Assembly: GCA_013368445.1 (NCBI GenBank)
Contig: JAACJO010000032.1
Location: forward strand, 62,001 to 126,000
Direction of reading: 5' to 3'
From: Leucocoprinus leucothites
Taxonomy: Eukaryota > Basidiomycota > Agaricomycetes > Agaricales > Agaricaceae
Length of the DNA: 64,000 nt
Both the position numbers and the translations under genes were made by a program. The notes beneath the pieces were generated by a model. The model searched no databases and was not told the DNA's origin. It saw only the letters and a list, made by a program, of their open reading frames with translations. This document shows positions 10,522 to 21,492 of this stretch, one piece after another (position 1 is the stretch's first letter; each line of letters begins with the position of its first letter).

Positions 10522-11444
10522 CATCCCTCCTTGACCTCTTACCACCACCATCTCTTAGTTGGTGTGCAGTTAGACATCTAGTATACACCAATTCTACTCT
10601 AGCTAACATGGGTAGGCATAAATCTAAAGCTGTCGCTCACAAAATTGTGAACATGGACCTCGACTCCGACATTGTGTCCAGCGATGACAAGCTTGACACC
10701 ATCGCAGAGGCCCCCAGGCCCTCCACCTCCACTCAGCTGGTCCACATGATGGCGGACTTCAAGGCTGCTGCTGCCTCCATGAGGGCTGACTTTCAGCTGC
10801 CCTCACCCTTTCCCTCAGTGCCTGCTGATATTCCATTGCCGGCGCCATCTACTCCCCCAGTGGCTGACATTCCGTCGCCACTGAAACCCTACACCGTGGG
10901 CACATGCATGTTTGTGCCCATTACACCTCCTCCCCCTGCTGTGCCCTCAGTCGTGCCATCCTCCCCTGGGACTGTGTCTGGAGATGATGCCATGGCCAAG
11001 CGGGCCTTCAAAGGCCTTAGGAAGTTCACATGCTTCATGTGTGAGCTCCCCGACAATTCTCTCCTCAACGAGGAGTTTGCCAAAGCCTGCGCAAGCTACC
11101 TTGCTGGTGCAGTATACAAGTTTGATATGAGTGGGCACAGTAGTGCACGCATCTCCATAGGCAAAGAGTGGGCCGGCCATGGCTGGACCACCTTTCGCTC
11201 CTTCATGCAAGGCTTTGCTCACTTTGTCGAGCCCAGGGCCTCCCCTAAAGACACGCATGTTGCCCATGAGGTGACCCATGGATCTGCTGACAAAGCAGAA
11301 CCACATGACATCCACATGGGCTCCCCCAAGGCGCCCAAGCAAACGCCCAAGGCACTGCGGCCTGCCCCAGCCTGTCCTCCTGTACTGCCCAAGCAAGCGC
11401 CCTCTAAGGCATGCGCTAGTGGCCCCCCCCCCAAGCACCTGTGA
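10011..11444 (+). CDS. Chimeric ORF1: family D N-terminus fused to family C ORF1
   Basis: An open frame of 477 codons. Residues 1-170 are D-type ORF1 (basic N-terminus, Pro-rich GFFGPSQADVSSPGPS, then SSSKGKKKKELTPRLAFNKL). Residues about 171-199 are the C element 5' UTR read as protein (SLLDLLPPPSLSWCAV). From residue 200 (ATG at 10608) it is C-type ORF1 with SGDDAMAKRAFKGLRKF and HEVTHGSADKAEPHDIHMGS. The frame ends at 11442-11444 after a C-run near 11422-11430, where one base appears lost relative to the next frame. It would be a two-headed gag-like protein if expressed. No zinc knuckles remain in it. Confidence 0.6.
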   Translation: MGKQKLKANRPPPCSTESVNAFDDKLNIPEMSEDKHLDPYDNPLNVHGFFGPSQADVSSPGPSWSMADVSSPLPVPPVADVPLPLQPLTVGTCTFVPIMPPPVAPMSVSSSKGKKKKELTPRLAFNKLISFLQWLDTIEDPNKIPVNNAQAMVTCLAKALYAFTKELHMSTSLLDLLPPPSLSWCAVRHLVYTNSTLANMGRHKSKAVAHKIVNMDLDSDIVSSDDKLDTIAEAPRPSTSTQLVHMMADFKAAAASMRADFQLPSPFPSVPADIPLPAPSTPPVADIPSPLKPYTVGTCMFVPITPPPPAVPSVVPSSPGTVSGDDAMAKRAFKGLRKFTCFMCELPDNSLLNEEFAKACASYLAGAVYKFDMSGHSSARISIGKEWAGHGWTTFRSFMQGFAHFVEPRASPKDTHVAHEVTHGSADKAEPHDIHMGSPKAPKQTPKALRPAPACPPVLPKQAPSKACASGPPPKHL

Positions 11445-12235
11445 AGGCGCCCATCCCCACTCCTGCTCCGGCACCTCGTCAGTGCTCGTTTGCAGAAGCC
11501 GCCCATTCCGGCACTTCGGCGCCACCTGTGTCGCTCATCAAGCTAGCGCAGGCAAACCCCTCCCTCGACCCTGATCGCGTTGCTGCAATGCATCAGGCCA
11601 CCACTGCCACTGCTGGCTCTGCAAAGAAGCCACGCATGACCACCGCTGGGCCTACCCACCACCAACTCTTCCTGGATTTCACTGGCAATGCCAGCAAAAT
11701 CACTTATCTCCATCACAAGGCCATGCGCCTCCTCAATGATGCCCTCTCATGTGCCAAGTCATCCTTGCGCATTGAGAACATCACCAAGGCATACAGCACT
11801 ATTGCGCTGTACACCTCCGCCGTACCCTCGGACTCTGACACCACTGTTGTTGAGTCTGCTATCCCCTCCGTCTTCACTGCCCCGTTGGAGCTGAAGACGC
11901 GCCGCCCCAGGTCGAGGTCTTATCTCAAGATCCTCAACGTCCCCTTCCACATGAACGGCATCCATACCACACCGATCAACATCACTGACCGCTAGGGCCA
12001 CACATGCATGTAAGCTTACTGTTAGAGGTCTGTGAGTTGGACTTTAGTTTTATTTTGTTACTATGCCATGTCTCTTTGCCATCAAATAGTGTACTATATT
12101 TGGATAGGACTTTATCTATTCTCATCTCTGTAGTATTTGGCTTAGGTAGCGGTAATTAGGCCCTGTATTATATTGGTGAGCATGGACTGTGACTGGGCAC
12201 TGTATAATAAATCATTGATTTTTTTTAAAAAAAAA
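10522..12235 (+). mobile_element. Family C ORF1-only element with internal deletion
   Basis: The 5' end CATCCCTCCTTGACCTCTTA is at 10522 and the poly(A) ends at 12235 after AATAAATCATTGATTTT. Near 11990 ORF1 jumps from the NITDR codons straight into the 3' UTR (GGGCCACACATGCATG), deleting about 560 bases that in the copy at 56460-57040 encode the zinc knuckles. No target duplication is seen: the left flank is D ORF1 and the right flank a copia fragment. Confidence 0.85.
11441..11995 (+). pseudogene. Family C ORF1, middle part
   Basis: This continues the C ORF1 after the frameshift at the C-run. It carries FAEAAHSGTSAPPVSLIKLA, THHQLFLDFTGNASKITYLH and PRSRSYLKILNVPFHMNG, the domain that precedes the zinc knuckles in families B and C. 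It ends at TAG right at the deletion junction, so the nucleic-acid-binding end is missing. Confidence 0.8.
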
Positions 12236-13208
12236 CTCTCCTGATTGACAACAAGTCTGGGATTGATGTTTCCAAGAATCCTGAGCATTATGGTCGCATG
12301 AAGCACCTAGATCTGCAGTTCTACTGGCTCCAGAATGCTGTACAGTCCACTTTCATTGCTCCAGAGTATATCCCCCCACCAGTCAGAATGTGGCAGACTT
12401 GTTTACCAAGGCTGTTCAGCCCAAGATGGTGGAGTTTGCAGTTCCCATACTAGGATTGACTCGCTAGAGTGTGTAGGTGTCGATTTTGGTGTTTCCAATG
12501 ACTTGTGGACTTGTCAGATCAAGGGGGTGTGTCAGATGTGCTCTGGACAGTCTATAAGTATTTGTGATTGATTTGTTAATGTGTGAACTTAGAGTTAATG
12601 CAGAGCTTGCTTAGTCAGTTGTAGATTACCTGACCAGATGTTCAACTCTCCTTTTTTTTTTTTAATTTTTAAATCAATGATTTATTACGCGGTGCCCAGT
12701 CGCAGTCCACACCCGCCAACATAGTACAGGACCTAAGTACCGCTACGTAAGCCAAACACTACAAAGATGGGAATATATAGAGTCCTGTCCGAATACAGTA
12801 CATTACTCGATGGCAAAGAAACATGGCATAGTAACAAAATGAAACTACAAGTCCGACTTGCAGACCTCTAACAGTAAGCTTACATGCATGTGTGGCCCCA
12901 GCAATGAGGTGACGGGGTTGGGGGATGCATTGAGGCAGGTACGCGACCTACCCCTGGGGCCTCCTATTGTCCTCCTTGTGACGGCTAAGCCAATCACAGT
13001 TGAACCGGTGGCGCCAGAACGGGCACTTTTGATCATCAGCTGCATGGTCGCCCTTGCAGTTGATATATGAGATGTGGGGACAGGGCTCCCCGGTGGGTGT
13101 GGGCAGGATAGGGGGGTTTGCCTTTGGGATGTTCAACTCTCCTGTGGATGCTTTCTTGACTCTCAGTCATTTACAGTTGTCCATAGGTAAGTACAAGTCT
13201 CTATCTTG
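12236..13208 (+). mobile_element. Ty1/copia element, 3' end of pol and partial 3' LTR
   Basis: Bases 12238-12474 encode the end of a copia RNase H (LLIDNKSGIDVSKNPEHYGR, MKHLDLQFYWLQNAV, then after a frameshift near 12385 NVADLFTKAVQPKMVEF) ending in TAG. A polypurine tract AAGGGGGTG (12521-12529) sits next to the LTR start TGTCAGATGTG at 12530. The LTR is interrupted by a C fragment (12652-13127) and cut at 13208 by a B element. It is a different family from the copia element at 25921-32321. Confidence 0.8.
12652..13127 (-). mobile_element. Family C fragment, 5'-truncated, 15-bp target duplication
   Basis: Minus-strand copy with poly(A) at 12652 and the last part of ORF1 (CPHISYINCKGDHAADDQKC knuckle, FNCDWLSRHKEDNRRPQG). 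It is flanked by GATGTTCAACTCTCC at 12637-12651 and 13128-13142. The host is the copia LTR. This is an exact LINE-type insertion of an element that encodes no reverse transcriptase. Confidence 0.92.
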
Positions 13209-13284
13209 TTTTTTTTTTTTTTTTTTTGTGTCAAAGCAACCCCGGAGGGGTCGCCAATTTATAATGCAGTGCGCAATAGCAGTC

Positions 13285-13821
13285 TTTTTTTATTTTATTT
13301 TATTTAAAATCAATGAATTTATATAGCGGTGCTCGATCGCAGTCTGCTTTCAACTAAATATTACAAACATATGGTACACTACAGCAAGCTGGGGTACATG
13401 AAGCGGTCGGAGACCGCTTAAGATATAGACTATACACAATTAGTCCAGTAACATAGAGAAGACTCGAGAGAGACTATAGAGCAAGGTGTTATACACAGAG
13501 ATCGGACTCAAAAGAAAAGAGAAAAGAGGAGATAAAGGAATATAGTTCATCTTCATTTGGTTCGGCGGGCACAGGGGCTTGAAGCAGTGGTGGATGCGTG
13601 TCATGATTGGTGAAGGCAAAAGCAGCCAGATTCTTTTTTAAGAACTCGACAAGGAACTCATATTGAGGGAAGGTGCATTGCACCCATTGAGTGCAGATGG
13701 GATAAAGAGGGCAATAACACAGGATGTGATGTCATGATTCCAGACAATAACCACATCGACAGGATACTGGTTCGAGAGGGAAGAACCTCTCGTGAAAAGC
13801 TCCAATCGGAGTGTGTGCATG
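13285..13821 (-). mobile_element. Family A LINE, 3' end only
   Basis: A severely 5'-truncated copy with the last about 60 codons of ORF2 (FVEFLKKNLAAFAFTNHDTH region, stop at 13489) and the 3' UTR. It is flanked by ATAGCAGTC at 13276-13284 and 13822-13830; the repeat extends to 16 bases with three mismatches. It interrupts the 3' tail of the B element. Confidence 0.85.
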
Positions 13822-14302
13822 ATAGCAGTCCACGCCCAACTATCTACTACAGGGAACCAATACTGCTACCAACTATCCAAGAGTAAACAACCGGGAATAC
13901 ATAATAGTCCTGTCTGAGACAATATGCGAGACGACAGCAGAAGGGGGTTAGGCATGTAACATATACAGAGAGACAAAACATTTACCGATATCACTGCAAC
14001 TAGAGGCAGGCCTTGAGGATGGTGTCCACCCGGCGACTGGCGATGGATGGGGGACGATGCGTTGGCACTAGGGAGCTTCTCCTAGGCCCGGGACTGACTG
14101 GCAGGACCAGAATGACTTTGCAGCCAATCCCAATCAAACTGGTGGCGCCAGAACACACATTTGTCATCCTCCTTTCCCTCTAACCACCATCATTGATTTT
14201 TTTGACAGTGATTTATACTACATTGACTACAAAATCTACCATTATGACTGTACCATCCCCTGGGCGGACCTTAAGGGTACCCCACTGCCGTCTTCGGACC
14301 CT

Positions 14303-16987
14303 ATGAACATTGCCAACACTGAAACACGTGTCTCATCCAGCAAGCACGACCGCTCTAACTCGCTTGCTTTATCCATCAAATCCACAAAGCACTATGTCCA
14401 CAGTGACGCCAAGTCTGCCGCTACCTCCAGAGCTGGCTCTGATGAAGAAGACAGCAATGAAAGTGACTCGGATTCGTCTGTCGCTCCCGTCCCTTCTTCC
14501 CCCACAAACGCTCACGCTGCATTATCCTGTGCAGTATCATACTCATCTCTCAGAACCCCCTCCCCCTCGTCCCGCTCAAGGCGATCTCGCGCTCGACGAG
14601 GCTTGGATATTACCCCAAAGGCTATCTCTAGAACAGCATCAATGAATGCATATGATGGCCTCAAATCACCTATCCCCTATCACCGCTATGGAGAGGGGTT
14701 TTTAGGTGAGCTTAAATCAGCCGATCCTTTGAACTTGAGCTTGCATGGGGACGCATGGGGCAATGATGAGGATGGGACATTCAAAGATGGGCTGCCTACT
14801 ACTAGGTTCTTCAGACCCCCACCCACCTTAAGGCTGCCTCATGCGATCCATGGATCTGCTGAGTCAGCAGAACCTGTGCCATCCAGCACCCTGGCTACAT
14901 TTTTTGCCAGTTCATCTAGTATGAATGACGTCACACCTGACATCACACATGATGTCACTGGTAATGTCATAACGCAGCCACAGGAATCTAGGCTTGCACA
15001 GCCACAACTTCCGGATCTTAAGGATCCGTCCAACACAGCCACTGAAGAAACTCTAATTGTTGGTGAAGCTGCCTTCAAAGTGCTCGAGGTGCTAAAATAC
15101 GCTACTAATTTCTTTAAACATCGGGTCGCCCTTAATGTACGCCCGGGCAAAAAAGACCCAAGATTTCCCCAAATGGGGGAACCCATCTTTTGTCTACTAA
15201 CATCTATGTTTGACTCAGGCTGGGACTGTTTGCCTATCAATGGCAAAAGTGGACTCATGATCATTGAAGCGCTAAGACAATACCTTAGCCCTCCTCCTGA
15301 TATCCCCATAAATAACTCTTCCCCCCCTCCTCAAGGAAAGGGTAAGGGAAAGAAAGTACGTAAATCCCCTATTCCTAACATCTCTACCCCCCGATTTCCG
15401 CCTGGTACTATCATTGGGCAAATTAACCTTACAGATCGTACTGACCAAGACACTATGAATATCGATCAAGCCCCTCCCACTGAGGGCATCATCCCCATCC
15501 CCCAGAACGATGTTTCGTCTTCTGGTAAAACACATGACTTTTCATCTGTGTTAAAACCACAATAGGCAAAGAATGATGTTACATCTTCTAAACCTAGTAC
15601 TGGTCCCATCCGAGTATCCTGGGCTCCTCCCCCACCTTCCCATCACGTGACTCCAAGGAATGGGAATGGAAACTTTGAGCGCTCAGTTGGGCGCCCCTCT
15701 TTTGATGGCCAGGCTCAGCCATCTAAACCTAACTCTAATATCGCCTCTGATATGCCACCCCCCATTCCCCATCCTGACCGTAAGGCATCCATCAAACCCC
15801 TTACGGAACACTTCAATAAGAAGATGTCATTCGCTGATGCCGCCTGACGGGGTGTCCAGCCAACTTCATCTACTTCCACTTCCTCCAATATCGACGGGGT
15901 TAAGATGCGAGAAATGATACTCGCCTTCCCTGAACTCTCCTATGACAAAGTCCTTGCTATGTATAAGGCCGGTTTTGGTAACACCCAATCCCAATCACCC
16001 GAACCGACATCAACCACAAGCACTCCACGCACTAAACCAAAAATGACTACACACAGCCCTACACGTCGTCAAGTCCTTATCCCTTTTGAAGGCAACATCA
16101 TTGCTGACTGCATAAAAGACTTCAACAAGGTGTCTGAGTTCTGTAACTGCGGTCTCACTGCTGCTCAATCCAAACTTCGTGTTGAATCAGTCCGTGAATC
16201 ATATAATGGCATTTCTATTGCCACCTTGGGTGTTGCCACTCCTGCTGACCTTGATACCATCAAGTCTTGGCTAAAAAAAGCCTGGCAACTAGGAGACGCT
16301 ATCCCTATCAAGCCCCACCTCCCACAATCTAAATCATTCCTAAAAATAGTCGGCATCCCTTATTGGGTAGCCAATTCATCCAATCCTCTATCCCCCACTT
16401 TTGTCAAACAAGCCCTTGGCCAATCATCATTGTTCGAAAACGTTATCCTTGCTGCCTGTCCTCGCATCATGAAAGCGTCCCCTAAGTCAGACACAGCTGT
16501 TGTGTGGATTGATATTTGGGATTCTCAAAATGGTACCAAGGCCAAGACATTGGTCAACTGTACTATTAACTTCAGTTGCCATATCGGCACTATCCATGCA
16601 ACTAGCATGCATCCAGGCATGGCACAGTGTAGGAATTGCTGGAGGTGGGATCACCCCACCCATGTGTGTCATGCCCTCGGCGCACACTGTCAAATCTGTG
16701 GTGGCCCTCATTGTGTTGAGAACCACCGATCCATGGCTTGGTGTTGTAAAGCCAATCCTAAATCAAAACCCCCTCGTGATGCCACTCCGGATGGCATCTC
16801 ATGTCCTCACCTTGAGAACTTCAAGTGCCTTAATTGCAAAGGCGATCATCATGCTAATGACGTTAAATGTCCATTTTGGAGAAACAGGTTTGACTGGACC
16901 TGGTATTCTGACAAAGCTGCCGAATCACACACTGCACGTGCAGTCCGCGCTAATTCCAATCACTCCGGTGGCAGAGTTGCTGTTTAA
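14303..16987 (+). pseudogene. Family A ORF1 (gag-like protein with three zinc knuckles)
   Basis: About 895 codons. The frame from 14303 is open for 420 residues: a Ser-rich N-terminus, IHGSAESAEP (a motif shared with B, C and D ORF1), then VGEAAFKVLEVLKYATNFFK. TAG at 15563-15565 (CAG in the copy at 47436) and TGA at 15845-15847 (CGA in that copy) break it. The last 360 residues are open: TRRQVLIPFEGNIIADCIKD, KSFLKIVGIPYWVANSS, VVWIDIWDSQNGTKAKTLVN, then CRNCWRWDHPTHVC, CQICGGPHCVENH and CLNCKGDHHANDVKC. The role is RNA binding and particle formation. The true start may lie further upstream: the other full copy opens with an ATG at about the equivalent of 14206. Confidence 0.85.
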
Positions 16988-16989
16988 AT

Positions 16990-19900
16990 ATGTCCAGTAA
17001 GAACAATCTTATTTTGTCTGTTCATATCTATTTGCAAAACATGGGACATTCTTATGCCCTAGTTGATACCATTCTCGAGTCCAGGAAGCTGGACTTTGAT
17101 ATTATTTTTCTACAGGAACCTCCTTGGAATCACATCCACAAAGCGCCTTCTACGACTAACCCTGAAGGGGATGATGTCATAGGTGCCCCTATTCACCCGG
17201 AATGGCTGTGTATGGCTTGACCTACCAAGCCCAATGAACCTCGTCCACGTACTTTAACTTATGTTCACAGACGACTATCTCGTATGAGACCTATTCTTTG
17301 ACAAGAGTGGGTAAACCATTGTGACATTCAAATCCTAGGCCTATTTAACCAGGGTAACTACATTCATTTCCTTAACATATACTCTGACTCGTCATCACTG
17401 GCGATTAATTTCCTATTGACAAATTTCATTGACATCCCTAATATTATATACATGGGAGGCGACTTCAATTGCCGTTCCCCAGAATGGGACCCTCTAGTCT
17501 CACATGTCCCTCAATCTGCCATAACTCTAACGGAGTTAGCGGAATGTTTCAATCTTTCCAGGTCTACACTGACTGCCTTCTCCCCAACCCATTTCTCATC
17601 TATCAAAAATTATGATAACACGGTTATTGATCTCATTTTTTGTGCCAACATCTCCACTTCACATATCATTGATGCAAATTCAAGACTACCCTCGGATCAC
17701 GCACCTTTGCTTATGGATCTTCCAATTCGTCCAGATTACATTAATTATAAAAAACGAGTACTCCCAAAAGATAGTGATGAAGAGACTACTTTCATTTCCC
17801 AGGTCTCAGAGCATCTTGCAGCCTTAGATTGTTCGAACATTCACTCTACTTCATGTTTGGACAATATTTCCTGTTCCATTTCTAGTATTATATCAGATTC
17901 TTGGAATTCGAACTCTAAAACCATATGGATCACTAACCGGTCGAAAGAATGGTGGACTCCTCACTGTTCTGAATCTCTACTTGTGTACTGGAAATCGAAA
18001 GATCGGAAGGATTGGCGAGCATTTAGAACGGCCACACGAGCTGCCAAGCACTCTTTCTTCGATGAGCATATTCACGAAATCACCTCAAACAAAAAATGAC
18101 CCTGGGACCTTATGGAATGGGTCAAACAACATAAACTTCCTGCTATCGAAGGCATTAGATACCTAGGATGCCCCTGCAACGACCTTCCGGACTTGTGGAA
18201 TGCGCTCCACTCGTCATACAATTCTGCGTCGGGTTGCCCAGTAAGCCCTCAAATTCTAAATGAAATGAAAACTCTCCCCTCTCGATCTTGGGCAAACTTC
18301 TCTGCCCTTGAACTCATTGAATCCTTACAATCCTGCGCTAACTCCTCAGCACCCAGACCTGACCACATTTCATGGAAACATCTGAAGTCTATCGTTGCTC
18401 ATAACGATTGCCTAAAGAACATCATACTCATAGCTAATGCATGCATACGTCTCTCTTATTGGCCGAGTCACTTCAAAGACTCGGTCTCTATCATCATTCC
18501 CAAGCCGAATAAACCGGCCTATGATACTCCTAAAGTGTTCCGCCCCATTGTCCTACTAAACACTTTAGGCAAACTAATTGAAAAAATGATTGCATGACAC
18601 ATGCAATTTGAAGTGGTATCTTTAGACGTCCTTCATCCAAATCAAATGGGTGGAGTTATTCAGCGGTCTACTGAAGATGCTGGTGTTTTCCTCACACACA
18701 TCATTTGGGCTGGTTGGGCCAAAGGCATGATCACTAGTGTTTGCACTTTCAACATAGCCCAATTTTTCCCTTCCCTCAATCACGAAATTCTCACTGACAT
18801 CTTATGACACCAAGGGTTCACCCCAGAGCTTGTAAAATTCTTCTCTCATTACCTCATAGGCCGATCGACTCAGTTTATGTGGAATTCCTTCTTGTCCGAT
18901 GCTCATGACGCAGATGTTGGCGTAGGGCAAGGCTCAGCTCTCTCACCCATACTATCGGCACTTTACCTAGCACCCCTTATGTTCATGTTCGAGCAACATG
19001 CCCATCTACAATCTATCCCCTCCTCCCTCCTATCTTTTGTTGATGACGGGCTTTGTATATCTCAAGCGAAGAACTATACTGACACAACATCTTCCCTTAA
19101 AGCAGCTTATTCCATCATTAATTCCATATGCACTGACCTCGGACTAGTCGTAGAACACAACAAATCTGAAGTCTTCCATTTCTCTAGACATCACAACAAT
19201 ACAAATCCCCCCCTAGACTTGTCTGAAGTCAGTGGCCCCATCCTCCATCCTAAATGCTTCTGGCATTATCTGGGCTTCTACTTCGACTGTCAACTCTCAT
19301 TCCAGGAACACATACGATACTATTCTACCAAAGCACTATCCACTGTGAAAGCTATGGGTATGCTAGGGAACTCTACCCATGGCCTTCTTCCCCTCCAAAA
19401 ACAACTTTTATATAGATCATGTGTTGTCCCAGTAGCAACATATGGTTTTCGACTATGGTACTTTGAAGGTGCCTGTAACAAAGCACTACTCAAGTCCCTC
19501 TCATCTATGCAAAGGCGCGCGGCTTTATGGATCACGGGTGCATTTCGTACATCTCCATCTGGTGGTGCTGAAAGTATTGCCGGTCTTATCCCCATTCATC
19601 TTCATCTCCGTAAATTAGCCATTCGTTCTTTGTATCGAGTTTCTACTTTACCCTCTAATCATGTGTTACGTTCCCTTTTATCTGAACAATTCTCTCTTAA
19701 TTCCCTCCCTCATCCTCAATTGCTTTGCTTTCTCACTCCGGCAAAAAAGCTAAAGTAAAAGGCCCCATTATTGATGTAGATAATTCTCTCTCTCACTTGT
19801 CAGATTCTTTTTCCCCCTTCTCTCCTGAATCAAAGCCTGGTTCTCGTCTTATGGACATATTTCCCGATTCCATTCATTTCCACCCCTGTAATCGCTTGGA

Positions 19901-21492
19901 CAAACACGAAACGTACAAACATGTTTCATCTCTTGACTCGGTTTTTTCCTCGTCTTCTTCTAATTGTAATTGTATCTCAGTTGTTACTGATGCTTCTGTT
20001 CCTCTTGTAGGTTCCCTTCAGGCGGTTTTGGCAGCACATCTATATCGTGGCGGACGACAAGTATCCCATGCAAAACAAGCAAGCGGTCAGGCTTCATCCA
20101 CAGACGCTGAACTCTACTCCATTTGCATCGGTATTGCCAAAGCTATTTCCCTCCAATGTGACCATATCATCCTCATAACTGACTGTCTACCAGCAGCCAA
20201 GCTGGCAGTCAACCCCTCCATCCACTTGAGCCAGTTGCAGTCAATTCAAGTCTGCCGGCTTCTATCTGATTGGCTCACAGCTAAACCATCACGATCCATC
20301 AACTTTTGGGACATTCCTTCCAAATGGCGTTGGAGTCCTCATCTCAAAGTCCATAATGACATCACCTCCACGCATATACACGCCCCTTCCCACACGGGTG
20401 CCACCCTCGACTTTTTACGATGCAAAGCCACCAACAATTGCAAGAAATCCTGGGAGTCTACATTCTGGAAGAAGAAGTACCATGGCAACAGTTTCCTTCT
20501 TTCCAAGAAAAATTGCAAGTTCCTCATCCCCACCTACGTCAAGGGAGGTACATGGCTTCCTTTGGCCAATGAATCACCATCACTATGCACTTGTGTAACT
20601 CGAGCCATCTTAAATCATGCTCCGATTGGAGCTTATCGCGAGAGGTTCTTCCCTCTTGAACCAGTATCTTGTCATTGCAGCTATCACCTGGAATCATGAC
20701 ATCACATCCTGTGTTATTGCCCTCTCTACCCCATCCGCACTCAATGGGTGCAATTGTCAGGATTTGCGAAATACCGGCGCTTACTAAGCGCGCGAAAGTT
20801 ATGGAGAGGTTGGTCGTTGGCTTCAGCGTATGTGCTGCACCCTTCCAATATTGCGTCGACCGATTTGGTCTACGAGGAAGATGACAGACAGTGCGAATTG
20901 GAATTCAACACTGAAGGAATAATGGACAGAGAATTCAGAGTGGAATCTTAGTCGATATTCAGAATAAATAATACATGAGCTAGTAGCGACGTATTTAAGA
21001 TAATGCAAAATTGGACAAATAACACGTAAATATTGTGAAGCTCACAATGCGACGATAAACAAATAAACAGATAAACAAAAAGTAAATAGACAACGACAAA
21101 CACAACATGACAGAGAACAATAAACATAAATGGAATGGCGGAAACAAATATGAGCGCAAATGAAAAGAGGATAGAATGATGAGCGGAGACAGGCTGTGAA
21201 ATATTTATAGAAATGATAGATAATGAAAAATTGCAGGAATTGGAAATCAAAAAAGTAGTCGGAGATCAAATCAGAGAGGTTGCGATCGCAGATCATGACA
21301 GCAATGCACTTTTCCACAATATGAATTCCTTGTCAAGTTCCTAAAAAAGAATCCGGCCACTTTTGCCTTCTCCAATCATGACATGTGTCCACTGCCACTT
21401 CAAGCTCCTGTGCCCGCTGAACCAAATGAAGGTGAACTATATTCCTTTATCTCATCTCTTTTCTTTTCTTTTGAGTCTGATCTCTGTGTATA
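16990..21492 (+). pseudogene. Family A ORF2: AP endonuclease, reverse transcriptase, RNase H
   Basis: The ATG at 16990 is 2 bases after the ORF1 TAA. Domains in order: endonuclease (FLQEPPWNH, MGGDFNCRSPEWDP near 17455, LPSDHAPLLMDL near 17690), RT (SIIIPKPNKPAYDTPK, CTFNIAQFFPSLNHE near 18750, GQGSALSPILSALYLAPL near 18930, SFVDDGLCISQ near 19035), connection (YLGFYFDCQLSFQEH), RNase H (VVTDASVPLVGS near 19985, SSTDAELYSICIG near 20098, ITDCLPAAKL near 20180) and a Cys/His tail. TGA stops at 17218, 18097, 18595, 18805 and 20697 correspond to CGA in other copies; there is a frameshift near 19750. A solo LTR cuts the C-terminus at 20755. Confidence 0.88.
20755..21300. mobile_element. Solo LTR, 546 bp, with 5-bp target duplication GCAAT
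   Basis: It begins TGTCAGGATTTGCG and ends GATCATGACA (TGTCA/TGACA termini). It is flanked by GCAAT at 20750-20754 and 21301-21305, and removal restores the A LINE exactly. A second copy of the same length lies at 61753-62298. AT-rich blocks include a TATA-like CTATAAATATTTCAC on the minus strand, suggesting minus orientation. Its family (copia or gypsy) cannot be told because no internal region is present. Confidence 0.9.
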
